A stretch of DNA of 64,000 nt from Lepisosteus oculatus (GCF_040954835.1 NC_090698.1:48866284-48930283), one strand, 5' to 3'; shown: positions 13,040 through 26,100, counted from the stretch's first letter. Notes: a model not told the origin generated them from the sequence alone. Made by a program: numbers and translations.

Positions 13040-14067
13040 TTCGAGGGCTTGGTTCTCGAAGTCGATGTCGTCGCTGCATAGTCGTCGTAACCTAAGGAAC
13101 TGTGAAAAAGGAAGAGAGTTTTTAGTGTGGTTGGGGTGAAATGAGCTGTACAGGAGGTAGCTGTGTGATTCCGTGGGTTTGTAATAAACTGAAGTGGACA
13201 GTCGGGGTAGTAGATAGACAAGTGGATGTCTAGAAACGGAAGAGTGGTGGAAGATATGTTAACCGTATATTTGAGAGACGGGTGGAAGTTGGTGAAATGG
13301 TGCAGGAAGAACTCAAGCTGATCGTTGGAGCATGTGGCGGCACCGACGCAGTCATCAATATATCGTTTGTAGAGGTCAGGGACATAGCCAGTGTAGGAGG
13401 CGAAGAAGCGTTCTTCTACCCAGCCGACAAAAATGTTGGCATAGCTGGGTCCCATTCTGGTGCCCATGGCAACTCCACTGACCTGTTGGTAAAAAAGATT
13501 ATTGAAAGAGAATGCGTTCAGTGTGAGGACCAATTCTGCAAGGCGTACCAGGGTGTGGGTGGGTGGATCAAGCACTGTGCGTTTGTCCAGCGTGTGCTTG
13601 AGTGCTGTAAGGCCGTCATTATGGGGAATGACGGTGTACAGAGATGTGATGTCCATGGTAAAAATGTGGCATTCAGTACCCTGAAATTGGAAATCATTGA
13701 AAAGTTGGAGCGCGTGGTTGGTGTCTTTGATGTATGAGGGAAGATCTTCAACCAGCGGTCTCATGAGGCTGTCGAGAAAGGCTGAGATGTAAGTAGTTGG
13801 ACAGTTACATGCTGATACGATGGGGCGTCCAGGGGTGTCCGGTTTGTGGATTTTGGGGAGGAGGTAAAATTGAGATACCTGTGGATGTTCCATGATGAGC
13901 CGGTTCGCCTCCTGGGGGAGCTCGTTACTGCTGATAAGAAGGGAAATGGTGGATACCACTTCCTTTTGGTAGTCAGTGGCAGGGTCCTGTTGGAGAGGGA
14001 GGTAGGCAGAAGTGTCAGTTAGTTGTCTAGAGGCTTCAAAGATATATAGATCCTTACGCCACACCAC
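12997..14067 (-). pseudogene. Penelope-like reverse transcriptase (frameshifted both ends)
   Basis: A 356-codon open stretch with PLE-type RT motifs: LLPKIHKP (69-76), GRPIVSACNCPT, catalytic D139 in FTMDITSLY, GVAMGTRMGPSYANIF (198-213), and the active-site YIDD at 236-239, followed by LPFLDIHL. The same frame stays open upstream of the first Met to about 14396 and contains the family block IVIKPADKGGAVVVW, so the Met at 14067 is not the true start. The last residues before 12997 are out of frame, because the reading frame shifts at the A5 run 13105-13109. The enzyme would copy element RNA at the target DNA. Called a pseudogene because of the shifts, although the catalytic residues are intact. 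Confidence 0.88.
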
Positions 14068-14670
14068 AACAGCACCTCCTTTGTCCGCTGGTTTGATGAC
14101 GATATCATCCCTGTTGCGGAGAGACTGGAGCGCCTGATTTTCTCCTTGGGTGAGGTTAGACCTATGTTTACTGGATATAGAGAGTGCCTTGGGAGCTTGA
14201 TTAGTGCATTGGTTGATGAAATAATCAACTGGTGGAAAATGGCCAGAGGAGGGAGTCCAGCAGCTCTGTTTGGGATTAATGTTGTTAATGACATCAATAA
14301 CCGGGTTGTTATCAGCTGCCTGTGAAGAGGAATTGTCGGCAAAATGTGCTCTGAGACGGATCCTGCGGTAAAAGCGGTTAAGGTCGACATTGTCTGGGGG
14401 ATGTCCAGCTTCCTGGGAACTGGTACAAAACTGAGCCCTTTGCTGAGGAGGGATCGCTCGTCCTGTGAAAGGGAAACGTCAGAAGGTATGGTGACAACAA
14501 GGTTAGGGTTGGTGAGGGTGTCCGGGGTGTTGATGGTTTTCTTCTGTAGAAGATGACTGAGTTTTTTGTCCTTCTCTGTAGTGAGAAATTGGTAGAGTTT
14601 AGAGTTGAGAGATCTAATAAGGTTAGTTATGAAGGGAAGATGATGTGGAGCTGTCAGCCGTAGAAATTCC

Positions 14671-15015
14671 TTAGCCTCTTTGATGTTGTTGTCGGAAAGG
14701 ATAATCTGTTTTTTTGAGGGAGAAAATGGTAGAGAGCATTAGTTTCCTAGAAAATTGTTTTAGAAGTCTCTGAGTGTTACTCTGGGTGGTATCAGAGTCA
14801 AAAGAAAAGGTATTAAATTTAAGGCGAAATCCTTTAGGGATGATATTATGTCGACGACATCTGTAAAGGAATAGAAGGTGGTTAGAAAGCCTGGTCTTGG
14901 AACAGATAGCTGTGAAGAGACGGAATGCTGGTTTAGTGAGAGAAGCGGGCAAGTGGCCCGGGGAGGAAGAGAAGGTATGACGAAGAGATCTAGAAAAAGA
15001 TTTGGAGGAACGCAT
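14671..15015 (-). pseudogene. Penelope-like element N-terminal region
   Basis: A 114-codon frame with a Met start 40 bp inside the element, rich in Ser, Arg, Lys and Phe, with no known fold that I recognise. The last residues are out of frame after the T7 run at 14709-14715. Beyond that run another frame carries the continuing protein (KEFLRLTAPHH...) to the G5 run at 14396-14400. It is assigned to the element by position and continuity. Confidence 0.7.
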
Positions 15016-15413
15016 AGTGGGTCGCAGCAGCTGTAGGCGGTTGTAGTTCAGGTTGGTAGTAGTTATACAACTATCAATGTTTTTGATTAACTAAAATTTA
15101 GGAACTAGTTGTGGATGAAACACTTACAGAAACGATTTAAGAATTTAAACCCTGAATCATTATTGAATTGCAATTGTATCCATGTGCCCCAGGGAACAGC
15201 AAACAGACATTTCCATTCCTTTGTTCTTAGAGCCAGAAATAGGACAGACCCCATGGCTCAGAAGAGAAAGGCAATACAACACACATGTTGACTGGAGTCC
15301 ATGTTAATGGGTGTCTGGTTTTTTTCCCCCACCAAGAGAAAATGCCTTAAAAAGTGCATGAAGACCCAGTGATGTCATTTAAAAATGTGGCAGTATCCTG
15401 GACAGGAATGGAT

Positions 15414-15657
15414 TGTCACAAAATTGATCTCACACACTCACACAAATTCTGCAGGAGGCTTCTCAATAGTGAGCATGGGTTGGTGTGTGAGGGAACTTTA
15501 AAGGGCTGTGGTTGGATAATTGGTCAGGGAGTGAGATATTTGTGGAATCCGGTGCATGTGGGAATGTGATGGGTTCAATTAGGAATGAGATTGTGAAACA
15601 CTGGGTTTGGGAATGTAACGGCGTTTGCATTTGCGAGGGAGAGTGCGGGGCGTGACA
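15414..15657 (-). mobile_element. Solo LTR, family 3 (TGTCACGCCCCGC...TGACA)
   Basis: 244 bp with TGTCA/TGACA ends and 5-bp duplication TGGAT (15409-15413, 15658-15662). The GC-rich end is on the right, so the likely 5' end is at 15657 on the minus strand. The body differs from family 2 although the termini are alike. Confidence 0.72.
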
Positions 15658-15662
15658 TGGAT

Positions 15663-17349
15663 ATGGTGATGTCATTGGAAAGTACCATGGTTCTTAAAAT
15701 CTGACATGGTATATGAGACTTTATTTTCCAGCACAACCATGTTTAAAAAACCCTATGAATGATGCTGAAATTCAAACCAGATAGAATTGCACATTGTCAT
15801 GGATGAGGGCACAGGCAGCAATTCTACTGTACTTCTGTGGAGGTAAAACAGAGGCAGAAATGCTAGACTAATTGATGATATTTGAAAATCAGGCTTTTCT
15901 AAAGTCAGTTCACAAGTTGGGGATTAACTGAGAATCAAAGGTATGAGCTGAGGATATTTGGCTATGGGGAAAAGGGAATAGATTTCCAAAACCAAAAACT
16001 GGTTAACTGATAACATAATTTTAGCATACAATATTCATACATAATAGATGACTAAATGTTCTACAGCTTATATTTTATTTATTTGATTGGGGTAATAATA
16101 TTGCTTTATTTATCCATATGATGTTTTTAAAAACAATATTTTTTGGATATTTATTAAATGTTTTTAGCACCATTTTTATTAATCAATCATTCAGACTGAC
16201 CACAATATATTTGATTGAGGCACTAAATCACCTCATTAATTAGAGAGCTAATTGGGTAAAGGCGAAGTGGTGTTTCAACCTGTTGAATTGCAAGTCTGAT
16301 GAAAAACAAGGAAGAAAAACATACAGTAGCAACAAGTATGACTGGCTTTTCAAAAGAAAAATGCCTTCCTACCATTAGTACATTGAAGGTTTAACTTAGC
16401 CACATGAAGCTAACTCACCGAGATTGGAGACAAGCTCTCTTTCACAATGAAAGAAGGCTTAGTGTACAGTAGATTACCATAATGGAAGTCTTTGTGTGTG
16501 GCACATACAGTACACACAGGAGTATTTATTTTAGTCTTTGCAGTATTTAGAACTGCATTTGTGGTGTTTGATACAGCACTGAATTGAATCACAAAGAATC
16601 ACAGAATCACACAAAAAAGCATCTGCAAGCTTATACAAACCATACACCACAGGTGTGTAATGTACTGTAGATTGCATTGCTTCCAACAGTGGTAATACGC
16701 TCCTAGTGTGACCTTAAGAGTTTTAGACCTTAAATTTTAGTCAGCATAACAAATTTACCTTTGTCATGCCTGCTCAGGTAAAATGTCATTGTATACAGTA
16801 TGCTACACAAAGATAGTAATTTTCTATATATAATAATTTTGTGAAGTTGTGGTATTTATAATCATATGTAATATGTTTTTTTATGTTCTGTATATAATAA
16901 AACGAAGGCTTAGAAGAAAACAAGCAGATGTTTATTTTGACCTTCATGCTATATATGTGCCTTGCTGTCCAGTACATGCTCTTTGTAAATTTGATGAATA
17001 TGTTAGGAATGGACAATGTGAAAAAGAATGCTGGAAGGGTATGTTAAATAAAATTATTATCAAAAGAGGTGACAGCATGAAGCAAAAACAGGCAAAATGT
17101 GCAGAAGGAGCAAATACCCAGTGTTTGCGATGATGAAAAGATTGCATTTGAAATGCCACAGTATGGAAAACAAAATCTATCATCATTATCATAACATCTA
17201 ACTCTCAATTAAGTTGGATTGTTTCGTATCAAACACTTATCACATAATGTGGGAAACGTTTTTTTGTTTTTTTTATTTATGATTCATACAAAGCAGTAAC
17301 AGTATCTACTACTGGTTTGCAAGAAGAGCCAATCTAGATGAATTTACAC
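15663..17349. other. Intergenic
   Basis: No gene. A 94-codon frame at 16849-17133 has no recognisable domain and AT-driven composition. Confidence 0.55.
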
Positions 17350-17508
17350 AATCTGGCGAGGGAGCCAGAGCCTATCCCAGCAAGCAATGGGCACAAGGCA
17401 GGATACACCCTGGACAGGATCCCAGTACATCACAGGGCACACACAGACATGCACACACTCAAACCCGGGCCAATCTTCCAAGAGGCCAATTAACCTACCA
17501 GTATGTCT
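17350..17508 (-). repeat. SINE, 3' half (split copy)
   Basis: Minus-strand copy of the window's commonest SINE: the terminal half with GGGCACAAGGCAGGATACACC, CACAGGGCACACACAGAC and CCAATTAACCTACCAGTATGTCT. The sequence resumes at 18585 exactly where this half stops. Confidence 0.8.
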
Positions 17509-18574
17509 CTAGAGCACAGGGAGAGGGCAACTGGTCATGCTGCATGTTCCCAGAGAAATCAGGCACTCAGTCACCAGGAACCTGCAGTGCCCCTGGGACA
17601 TGCGTTTCGTGGAGGAGATGCAGGAACATGTGTTCTGGAGCTGCCTCTTCGACGAAGTGGAGTGGGGCAGGATGGACAACACCGTGCAACTCCTGGGAGC
17701 TTAGCTACCAGTATATCCTGCTGGGGCTGGCACTGACTGGACTGAAGAGAGGAACATAGTACCTGCTGTGGCTGCTGGTGTCCCTCACAAAACAAGGCCT
17801 GTGGATGTGATGGACACTCTCATCCAGCACAACATAGAGTGGAGGGTGGGGGACCTGGGGGATAGGATCTGTCACGGATGTTGAAAGGGACGAACCGTGG
17901 AATGGCAGGAGAGCGGAAAAAGACCCAATGCATAGTGGCTGAACGGGGGTCAGCCTGAGTACAGCTGTTCAGGAAATGCCGTATAGAAACCTATGCCCTC
18001 AGGCCATGGACAGGAGGAGCAATCTGGTGTTAAGCGGGTCTCAGGACATCCAAACCTCAATGCTGAGCAAGGAGGAAAGAGTGACCTGGAAATATATAGC
18101 CCCAGACAGGGAAACACCAGAAGGACAGCAAAACACAGGAAACTAGGGACAGGACAGAGTAGGAGTGCCCTCTGGCTGCAGAGGGCATGACAGGATCCTT
18201 GCAAACTTTAGAGGCAAAAAGAAGCGCGACATAGCCAAGTGCGGTTTCTCCATGGCAAAAATGGCTGGAAAGGACTGTGGGAAATGGTAAAACCTGTCCC
18301 TTTCCCCTCCTGTGGAGAACTGGACTATTGCAGTTTCAGAGCCAGGACAGGTTTAAAAGACATGCAATGGATAACTGCAAGTGGTTGCACCCAGGAGGCT
18401 TGGAGGGATTTAGTTGCACGAACTCAGCCTTAACAGCCACTTGGCAAATGGATCACATAAAAATGAACCATCACTTTTCTAAAACCTGTTCATTGATAAA
18501 GGTTTCGTGTTAGAGCTGTACTCATTGTACACATTGCATACATTGTGGAAATAAAGTTTGTTTTCTTAAAAAAA
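17509..18574 (+). mobile_element. 5'-truncated poly(A) LINE fragment (interrupted by solo LTR)
   Basis: About 740 bp of LINE sequence once the LTR is discounted. It encodes a degraded C-terminal ORF2-like segment (EMQEHVFWSCLFDEVEW reads like the His/Cys tail of L1/Tx1-type proteins) followed by a 3' UTR with AATAAA at 18550-18555 and A7 at 18568-18574. It is flanked by a near-perfect duplication CAGTATGTCT (17499-17508) / CAGTATGACT (18575-18584). It sits inside a SINE whose halves lie at 17350-17508 and 18585-18760. Confidence 0.65.
17870..18192 (-). mobile_element. Solo LTR, family 2, inserted in a LINE
   Basis: 323 bp, ends TGTCA/TGACA, 5-bp duplication GGATC (17865-17869, 18193-18197). 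Its right end carries the family-2 CCCTCTGCAGCCAGAGG-type terminus in reverse. The LINE reading frame runs into one side and out of the other once the insertion is discounted, confirming the boundaries. Confidence 0.82.
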
Positions 18575-18584
18575 CAGTATGACT

Positions 18585-18760
18585 TTGTTTTGACAGTGGG
18601 AGCAAACTAGAGCTCTTGATGAAAACACACGTGAACATTGAGAGAACATACAAACTCCACACAGACAGCATTGAATCCGTTGAATCCAGAATTGAACCCA
18701 GGGCCCCAGTACCCAGAGGCAGTAATGCTAACTTCTATGTCGCCCAGCAGCTTTACCACA
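18585..18760 (-). repeat. SINE, 5' half (split copy)
   Basis: Continues the element broken at 17508: GACAGTGGGAGCAAAC, AACATACAAACTCCACAC, then ATTGAACCCAGGGCCCC, and ends near the tRNA-like head (GCAGTAATGCTAACTTC on the plus strand). Confidence 0.78.
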
Positions 18761-19849
18761 GTTTGGAGCAACTGTAATAGTGTGGACAGAACAGTGTGTG
18801 AGAAACATTTTCTTTTATATCTACAATGCATAATTCAAGCATTGATTTTAGTCTTATTTTCTTTTAAGTGTGAGTAAAAAGAGCAGAGAATTGATTGTGT
18901 TATTTGACATCCCTACATTTACATTTTACTGTTCCCATTTTATAGGAAACACGTTTTCCTTTTCTGAAGATTCTGCTAAGATCCTGTAATCACAAAGCAA
19001 TCTCTGTCTTTTGTATAGAGATTTTGTGCTTCCAAAGGACACAATTAATTATTCCCCTGTGGTTCTGTGTGGAAGTCTAGAACAGACAACCAACAAAGAT
19101 ATATCTGCTATATTTTTCTTTTAGGAAAAGAGGGTTGAACTGTGTATTCTATTTTTTTAGAATGGCTGGAAACATTGTTGAAGTATAATAGGTTTATCTT
19201 GCAAAGATATATGAAAAATACAAGAAATAGGGAACAACCATGCTTCTGACAACTTTGTAAGTGCTTGTCATTGTTATTTGGACTACTTCTAAAATTAGGT
19301 TGTTTTATTACAAATTAATCGTTAAGTTATTTGATGTAAAGATTTACTCATACCTTACTTGCTTTCATAGCTATAGAAGCGTATTAATACGGTAATGTGC
19401 ATGTTACATGAGATGTACAACATTTGTGTGCATGTACTGTATTACTTTGTGATGGTGAAAAAATACCTGTTGTTTGCCTTTGCTTTGTATGTGCAGCCAC
19501 AGCACAGTAACCATGTTACAGTAACCCAGTCAGGTGGCTTTGGTCTAGAGGTGAAAACCTAGTTGGGCTTTATTTAATAACTTAATTCAAACTTGTTTAT
19601 CATGATCTATGAATCCTAGGGCCCATAACACATAAAAATGTTATCTGTTCTGTCCATATTTTTCTGTTGGCCTGACTTTGCTTTCAGCTAGTCATTGCAG
19701 AAGATTTAAGGAATACAGATTTTATATATTTATAAATATTTTCTTTGTCAGGCTCTTACTGTATATACTGCTGTCCTGTTCCTAGACATGCCCCCAGAAA
19801 AAGGAAATCCAAGAGACCCAAGTCTGTGACTAATTTTTGATAATCAGAG

Positions 19850-20165
19850 TTTCACTGAGCCTTGCAGTGCTGTAGCACTGGGATCAATTCCTTGGGTGCT
19901 ATTTGTGTGGAGCTTGCATGTTATCCTCAAGTTTGTGTGGGTTTGCTCCGGATACTCCAGATTCATCCATACTGGTAGGTGAATTCGTTTCTGGGAAAAT
20001 TGGACCTGGTTTGATTGTGTGCATGTATGTATCTGTGAGTTTGTTTGAGTCTCTGAGTGCCCTGTGATGGACTGGCATCCCATCCAGGCTGTATCCTGTC
20101 TTGTGCCCGTTGCTTGCTGGGATTGGCTCAGGCTCTGTGTTGGATAAAGCAATTTAGTAAATGGA
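19850..20165 (+). repeat. SINE copy, near full length
   Basis: Contains GTGTGGAGCTTGCATGTT, GTGTGGGTTTGCTCCGG, CTGGTAGGTGAATTC, CCTGTGATGGACTGGCATCC and GTGCCCGTTGCTTGCTGG, in family order. Confidence 0.8.
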
Positions 20166-23100
20166 TAGATATATAATTTATTTTTTCCCATTAGCATTTT
20201 TGGGTGAAAGAGAAGGACTGTGAAATGGAAAAAGTTTTAAACACATATAACACTTTGACTTTTATGTAAAAAGTCAATATGACACACAAAGATCAGGCTC
20301 AAATGTAATTAAGTTAATATTTCTAAGCATGGTGCCATCTGCTCATGATGCAGAGATATCTGCACTGTTTGGGAAAAGGCACATATGAGTCATCTGAAAG
20401 CTGCCATGTACCAGGATACAAGTTTATCACTGCCTGTACTGAAGTTAATTACATTACACAAGCAATATTGCTATACTTCAGGGGCTCCTGCAACCTGAAC
20501 ATGAAGTGTAAAACTTCGCCCCCTAGTGTCAACATTTATTAATGTCATAAATTGGTTCAGATGTGCTGATCAGGCTTAGTGATTTTCATATTTTTGTCAT
20601 ACCAGTTTCCATTTGAAGCTAAAATGACATAATCATTACCTAGAATGTCATACTAGGGTAACTACAACATATTTTATTAACTCCTCATGTATTCTGTAAT
20701 GTACCTTCTAGGTGTAAATGTCCTTGTATTTGGTTTTATGTTATCGACATGCAGCCTCACACCATTTACAGCAATAAGTTGTACTTAATTGCTCAGGTAT
20801 TTTTCATAGGTAGATATACATGTTGAATATTTTTAAATAAAATAATCAAAGCTATAAATGATTGATTTTCAAATGCTTTTCCTCTTTTAATATATACGGT
20901 AGAGTTTTTAAAATAGGAAGATCCTATAATAGTGTTGAAACATTGCAAAGCAGATATTACTGGTTTGTAAGGATTAGAGATAACTCTCAGTGTAAAGAAA
21001 CATTTTTTAATTCAAACTGTCAAATATTCAAAGGTTATAAATGCCTGTACCTTTAAACACAGAGATACTAAACACTTTGTTTCCAGAGTGGTGCTGTTGT
21101 CTATAGTAGCTTAGATCATTTTTCTGATTCCTGCTGTCCTAACTCTCTTGCACTTTTGGATTTGTATTTTTACTTAACTCCGGCCTCAAAAATCCCTGAT
21201 AGTAACCTCGCAGAATGGCTCCCATTTGCCACCTCATATCTCACAACTGAGCTGTTGAACTCAGATAACAACTCACAACTCCATGGGAAGACAGAACCTG
21301 CAAATGAACTCAACCAACTTACTCCTTCTCTTGAGCCTCTAGGAAAGTTTAAGAACTTCAGCTAAACACTATTCTTAACCCTGGAAAGATAGAATGCAGA
21401 ACAATGCCAAGAATGTTGTGTTAATACTGTAGTTTTAAGGGTAATCATACAGTAATATAACACAATGGAAAATTTGAAGTACAGTTACTTGCCATACTCT
21501 TATTTTTGCCATAGATTATTAAATAACCACAGTATATAATATTTCTAATACCTATTACAACAATGGAATTCATTGCATATACAACATTTCTGGCATTTCT
21601 ATTATCAATAAAATTCAAATACTAAACACGCTAATTGCAGTTTTTATTCATACAGTAAGTAAAGTAATAATTTATTGCTTTTTTACACATACCCACCTTT
21701 GTAATGTTTGCATGTTATTTTTTATGGAACTTCAAACTTAGAAGCGATGTATCTTTTAAAATTCAAAAATGTTCAGGAGGGAACAAATTAAAATTAAACA
21801 ATGATTAAATGTTATATTCCAAAGTAGCACTTTGGCTAGGTAATTCAACCACCTGGGAATTTGATGACTTCTGGAATACAAATGTTTAAAACACACAGTC
21901 CTACATTGACCAGATGTACTGTAAAATGTGAAGGGGGATGAAAAACATATCTGTATTGACAAGTCATTTTTGTATAGCCATTTAGAAAACTATGCTGATC
22001 AACAGTGAACATAAATTCACCCATTACTCTCAGAATTACAGAGGTTTTTAGAAACACTGACCATTATTTTCAGTTAAACATTACTATTCACCTCATACTG
22101 TATTAAGGTACCATTTGTAATACAAATGTAATACAGTATGTTTCTGGCTAATATATAAAATGAATGCCTAGATATCCTGTTACATTCCTGTACAGGAACA
22201 GCCTGTTCTTTTGGATTGTTATATGGCAATATATGGGGTTGTATTCAATATCCAACATCCCTCAGAAGTCATTCAGTAGACATCGTATTGAGTGACAAAG
22301 CTCACCATAAAAACATTTGTGAATCTCTGATACAGCAGCTCGCAGTTCACCAGACCTTAATGTGCACATTCAAAATGCGGTGTGACACTGATCATTTCTC
22401 CCTGTATTCTCTTCTGTTGGTTTACTAGCAAATTAAGGAGAATGGCATCTAAGTGGTTAGACCCCCCTAGATTAATCCTCAAAACAAAGCCAACTAACAG
22501 TGACACCTGCTGTGAAGGAGGAAACTGAAGCACTGTAGCTCTGTTTTACACACAGAGACACCCACATCCTGCTGTTGCTGACAGGCAGAGCAAAGAAATG
22601 TTTTGGAATAGAATATGCTAGAACTTGGTTTCTGTACACCAGTTCATGTTCTTTATCACTTTAAAATATACAGTGTAAAATCACAACTGATTTTCTCAGT
22701 TTGGTTATTTTGTTGTTTTTATGAAATCACAAAAAGTGCAACTGACTGTAGCTGTCTGCAACAAAAAAAGACCAACCATTTGAAAATTAAACTAAAGTTT
22801 GCAAAGTCTAGAACTGCCCTTTGCAAGTAGTTTTTTTAAGAAGTATAATTAAATGAACTGAGTTATCTTGATTCAGTTTCCACTCAACTTCAATTGTTAA
22901 TCGACTCAACTTTAAACATTTTTCATATTCTCTTTTTTTCATTCTTCAGATGCATTATTTTATATGTATTGTACTTTCTGCTCTTGAAAGGACATTGAAA
23001 AGTATGTTCATTATTATGTACTAATTACCTGTCTGTCATGCTTTGATAATCTTTTATAACTTTTTAACCACCGTATGGTTTCACTAAATATGAATGTATG

Positions 23101-26100
23101 GAGTGGAGTATGAATGTACAGTACAATAAAACATCTATAGTATAGTGTAATGGAGCAGATGTGTTTATGAGCCATGTGTGTTTGAGCTGCGAGTGATGGT
23201 CTTTCAGTATAGTCACAGTGATTAGGTTGTGTAAAGCCACACTGTATCTGACATAGTAATGATTGAGAAGGATTTTAGTCTGTACTCACATCTTTCCTGA
23301 ACACTTACTTAGATATATACTTTTAAGATCCACCCAGGACACCGAACCTGCCCCACAAATATACTGTAGCAAACACGGATGTAAAGCCAAAGAGTTCTAA
23401 GATTAATTCACATCATTAGCAAAGAATTAAGCTTTTTTCCAGGGCCAGGTTTTCCATAGCCAGGGGACCAGTGCCAGAAGTGTATTGGTCAGGTGTAGTT
23501 TACTATGTAATTCAGTGAATTTATATTCTCCAACTCTCCTGTTTTAGATTTATGTACCTTCATTGCCTACATTTTAAATGATATACTGTACAGTATGTTT
23601 TGTGTTCAACAAATGAACAAGGAATTTTTAGGGCTCCAGTTTGGAATATCAACTCAATCTTCATTAGACTAACATATCCTAAAATACAATTATTTTTACC
23701 ATCTATATATAACCTATATATAATGAGAAATTAACATCATGATTCTTCTCATTTGTTTTAGCCATTCACTAGATGGTACAATAGCATCTACAGTATATGT
23801 GAAATTGTACTGTCTTATCTATTTGTAGTTTTCTGAAATTTTGCTGGTTTCACAAGGTGTGGAAGAAAAGCCAGATGAAACTAGTCAAATTCTAAAAGTC
23901 AGTGGTGTTTTAATGACCACATTAGGATGGATGTTCTTGAATAGGTTACTGAATTGAATTGGTAATTGAATTGATAACCCATTGTGGAATTCACTAAGAA
24001 TAACAACACCCAAGGATGTGTGCGTGAAATGATTATGGAGTGTTAAGTGAAAATGTGCCTTTACCTGCCTGGCTGACGGCTGACCTCCTAGCCAGAGGAC
24101 GAGGAGGCCAGGACCCCATGCAGAGTGAGGAGTGACCAAGAGGCAGCTGTAGAGGTGGAGATGGGGTGGAGGTGGGATGCGAGAGATGTACTGTACGCGA
24201 GGGAGAGATGGGGATCACATACAGCATTTATAGTGTTTTAGGAGAGGAAAGGATGGCAGGAGAGATTGCTAATTACTGTCAGATTGTCAGATTGAACTTG
24301 GCTGTTGTCATCCCTCCCAAAAATTTGTTACAAACTCTATTACCGTTCTGTAAAGTTGTTCAGTCGACTCTTTATTCTGTAATTTAACTTTCTGATGGTG
24401 AAAAAGCGTTAAACTTTTGTAACAGCATTCATTATGCTGTCCTCAGGATAAAACTCATTTGAATCTTACTTGTGACATTTCAGACTTGTTATTGTTGATG
24501 TTTTCATCCGAGCTACTGATCATATGCAATACTTTATCTCAGGTTAAGTTGAACTCTTTTCTAAGCAGGACTACAGTAGATGAAAATCAGTTTTCAGGAA
24601 AGAATTGATTTCAATTGGTTTCTAATAAAAGCCAGAGTTGAAAATATTACCAGTGAAGTACAAACCAGAGGGAAGAAATGTATAAGTGGAAACAGGAAAT
24701 ACTTGTTGTGCTCAAAGGATCATGGATGCCTGGAGAAAGCTACCTACCAATGGCAATGTTTTAAAAAACGGATGAATGGGAGCCTTAGGCAACTTGGCTG
24801 CTAGCAGTCAAATGAGCTAGATGGATCAAATGACCAATTTTCATTTGTAACCTTTCTTTTTTTTTGTTCTCGCATTATTTAAATACCCTAACAAGAGTAA
24901 AAGGCAACACTGTGCCCAAGAATATGTAAACAGTGCCATTTCTGACAAGAGCAATGAGGTAGGAACAGTACCTATAAAGACACATTTTGCTCATCAGGAA
25001 ATAACTTACTACACTGATTAATCACATTTCCAGCAAGACTTTCAAAGGAGACAAAATGAAGAACCAGGTCACAAAGCAAGCAGTTTCTAATATCTGTTTC
25101 TAAAATCGAATTGCAGAGAACACTTCTCTCAAATCCTGGATTTCTGTCACACCTGTATGCCAATCATGTCCATTAGAGGTCCACTGGAGCAGACTAATGT
25201 TGATACAGTATTTGGGGTACAGTCAATTACAGTCTGTTGGGCTGTTGTTGATGAATGGTGTAAGTACCATTGCATTCTCCCTAAAAGGTCCATTACTGTT
25301 ATACTATCATTAATAAAGCAATGTCAGCATTTTGTGAAAGATTGGGATTATGCTGAGAATTGAAAGAATCAGTGGAATATGGAATATAGAAATCTTTATA
25401 TCTAGTGGTTGTAGTATGGAACTATCTTTATGTGGTCCAACAAATTGTATGACAATTTAATATGATTTATTGCATAATGTATTCACAGCTATTTCCTATA
25501 TAGACTCTGATTTCCTAATTGTTAAAATTCATATTCATAATCAATAGGTTTAGCAGTAACACTGTATTTGAATGCATAATGACTTCATAATCCATTCATA
25601 ACTGCTGCACAAGAGTTCTATGACATCTGTCTGAGTATCATTTCTAGTGCTTGCTATGTACTGATGCAGTATACAGCAGATAGTAGTACTTTCTTAATTT
25701 AATTGATCAGTAAGTCAAAGGTGTTCTGAATCTTTAGGAAAAGATAACATAAGAGTTATTACAGTTCCTAAGAGTGATACAGGGAGGCTCATTTACAAAT
25801 CAGAATGACATAAATAATTTAAAAAAAAATCTGAGCTTCAAATTAAAAAAAAACTTTTAAAACTTTGGAAACACTTTAAATCCTATTTAAGCCCTTAAAT
25901 AGAGTAATAGGTGCAAAAGATATACATTTACTCAACATACAAGTTACTATTCACAAAATAAACATATTGCTACAATTAATCACTTTTACAGCAAGGCTTT
26001 CAGAAGAGGCTTAGATAAGAACCAAGTCACAAAGCAGTTTTTACAGGGTATATTACTGTAAGATGTGAAACTCAAATTTCTTAAGCTATAGGTTTACCTA

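Larger units (their letters stand above)
12045..15055 (-). mobile_element. Penelope-like retroelement (RT plus GIY-YIG), nearly full length
   Basis: About 3.0 kb on the minus strand, bounded by a 10-bp direct repeat GTAGTAGTTA (12035-12044 and 15056-15065) that reads as a target-site duplication. Gene order on the minus strand is N-terminal region (from ATG at 15015), reverse transcriptase, linker with cysteine motif, then GIY-YIG endonuclease, ending about 260 bp before the 3' end. This is the layout of canonical Penelope-like elements of the Neptune/Penelope type. The coding frame appears to need only three one-base shifts, each inside a homopolymer (14709-14715 T7, 14396-14400 G5, 13105-13109 A5 on the plus strand). 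The 3' terminal segment recurs at 53601-53729 and, rearranged, at 34150-34320. Confidence 0.9.

Noticed and set aside
13282..13737. 151-codon plus-strand frame
   Set aside because: Antisense to the Penelope reverse transcriptase, whose motifs are unmistakable on the minus strand.
18610..18880. Short open frames around 18.6-18.9 kb
   Set aside because: They overlap the 5' half of a SINE on both strands.
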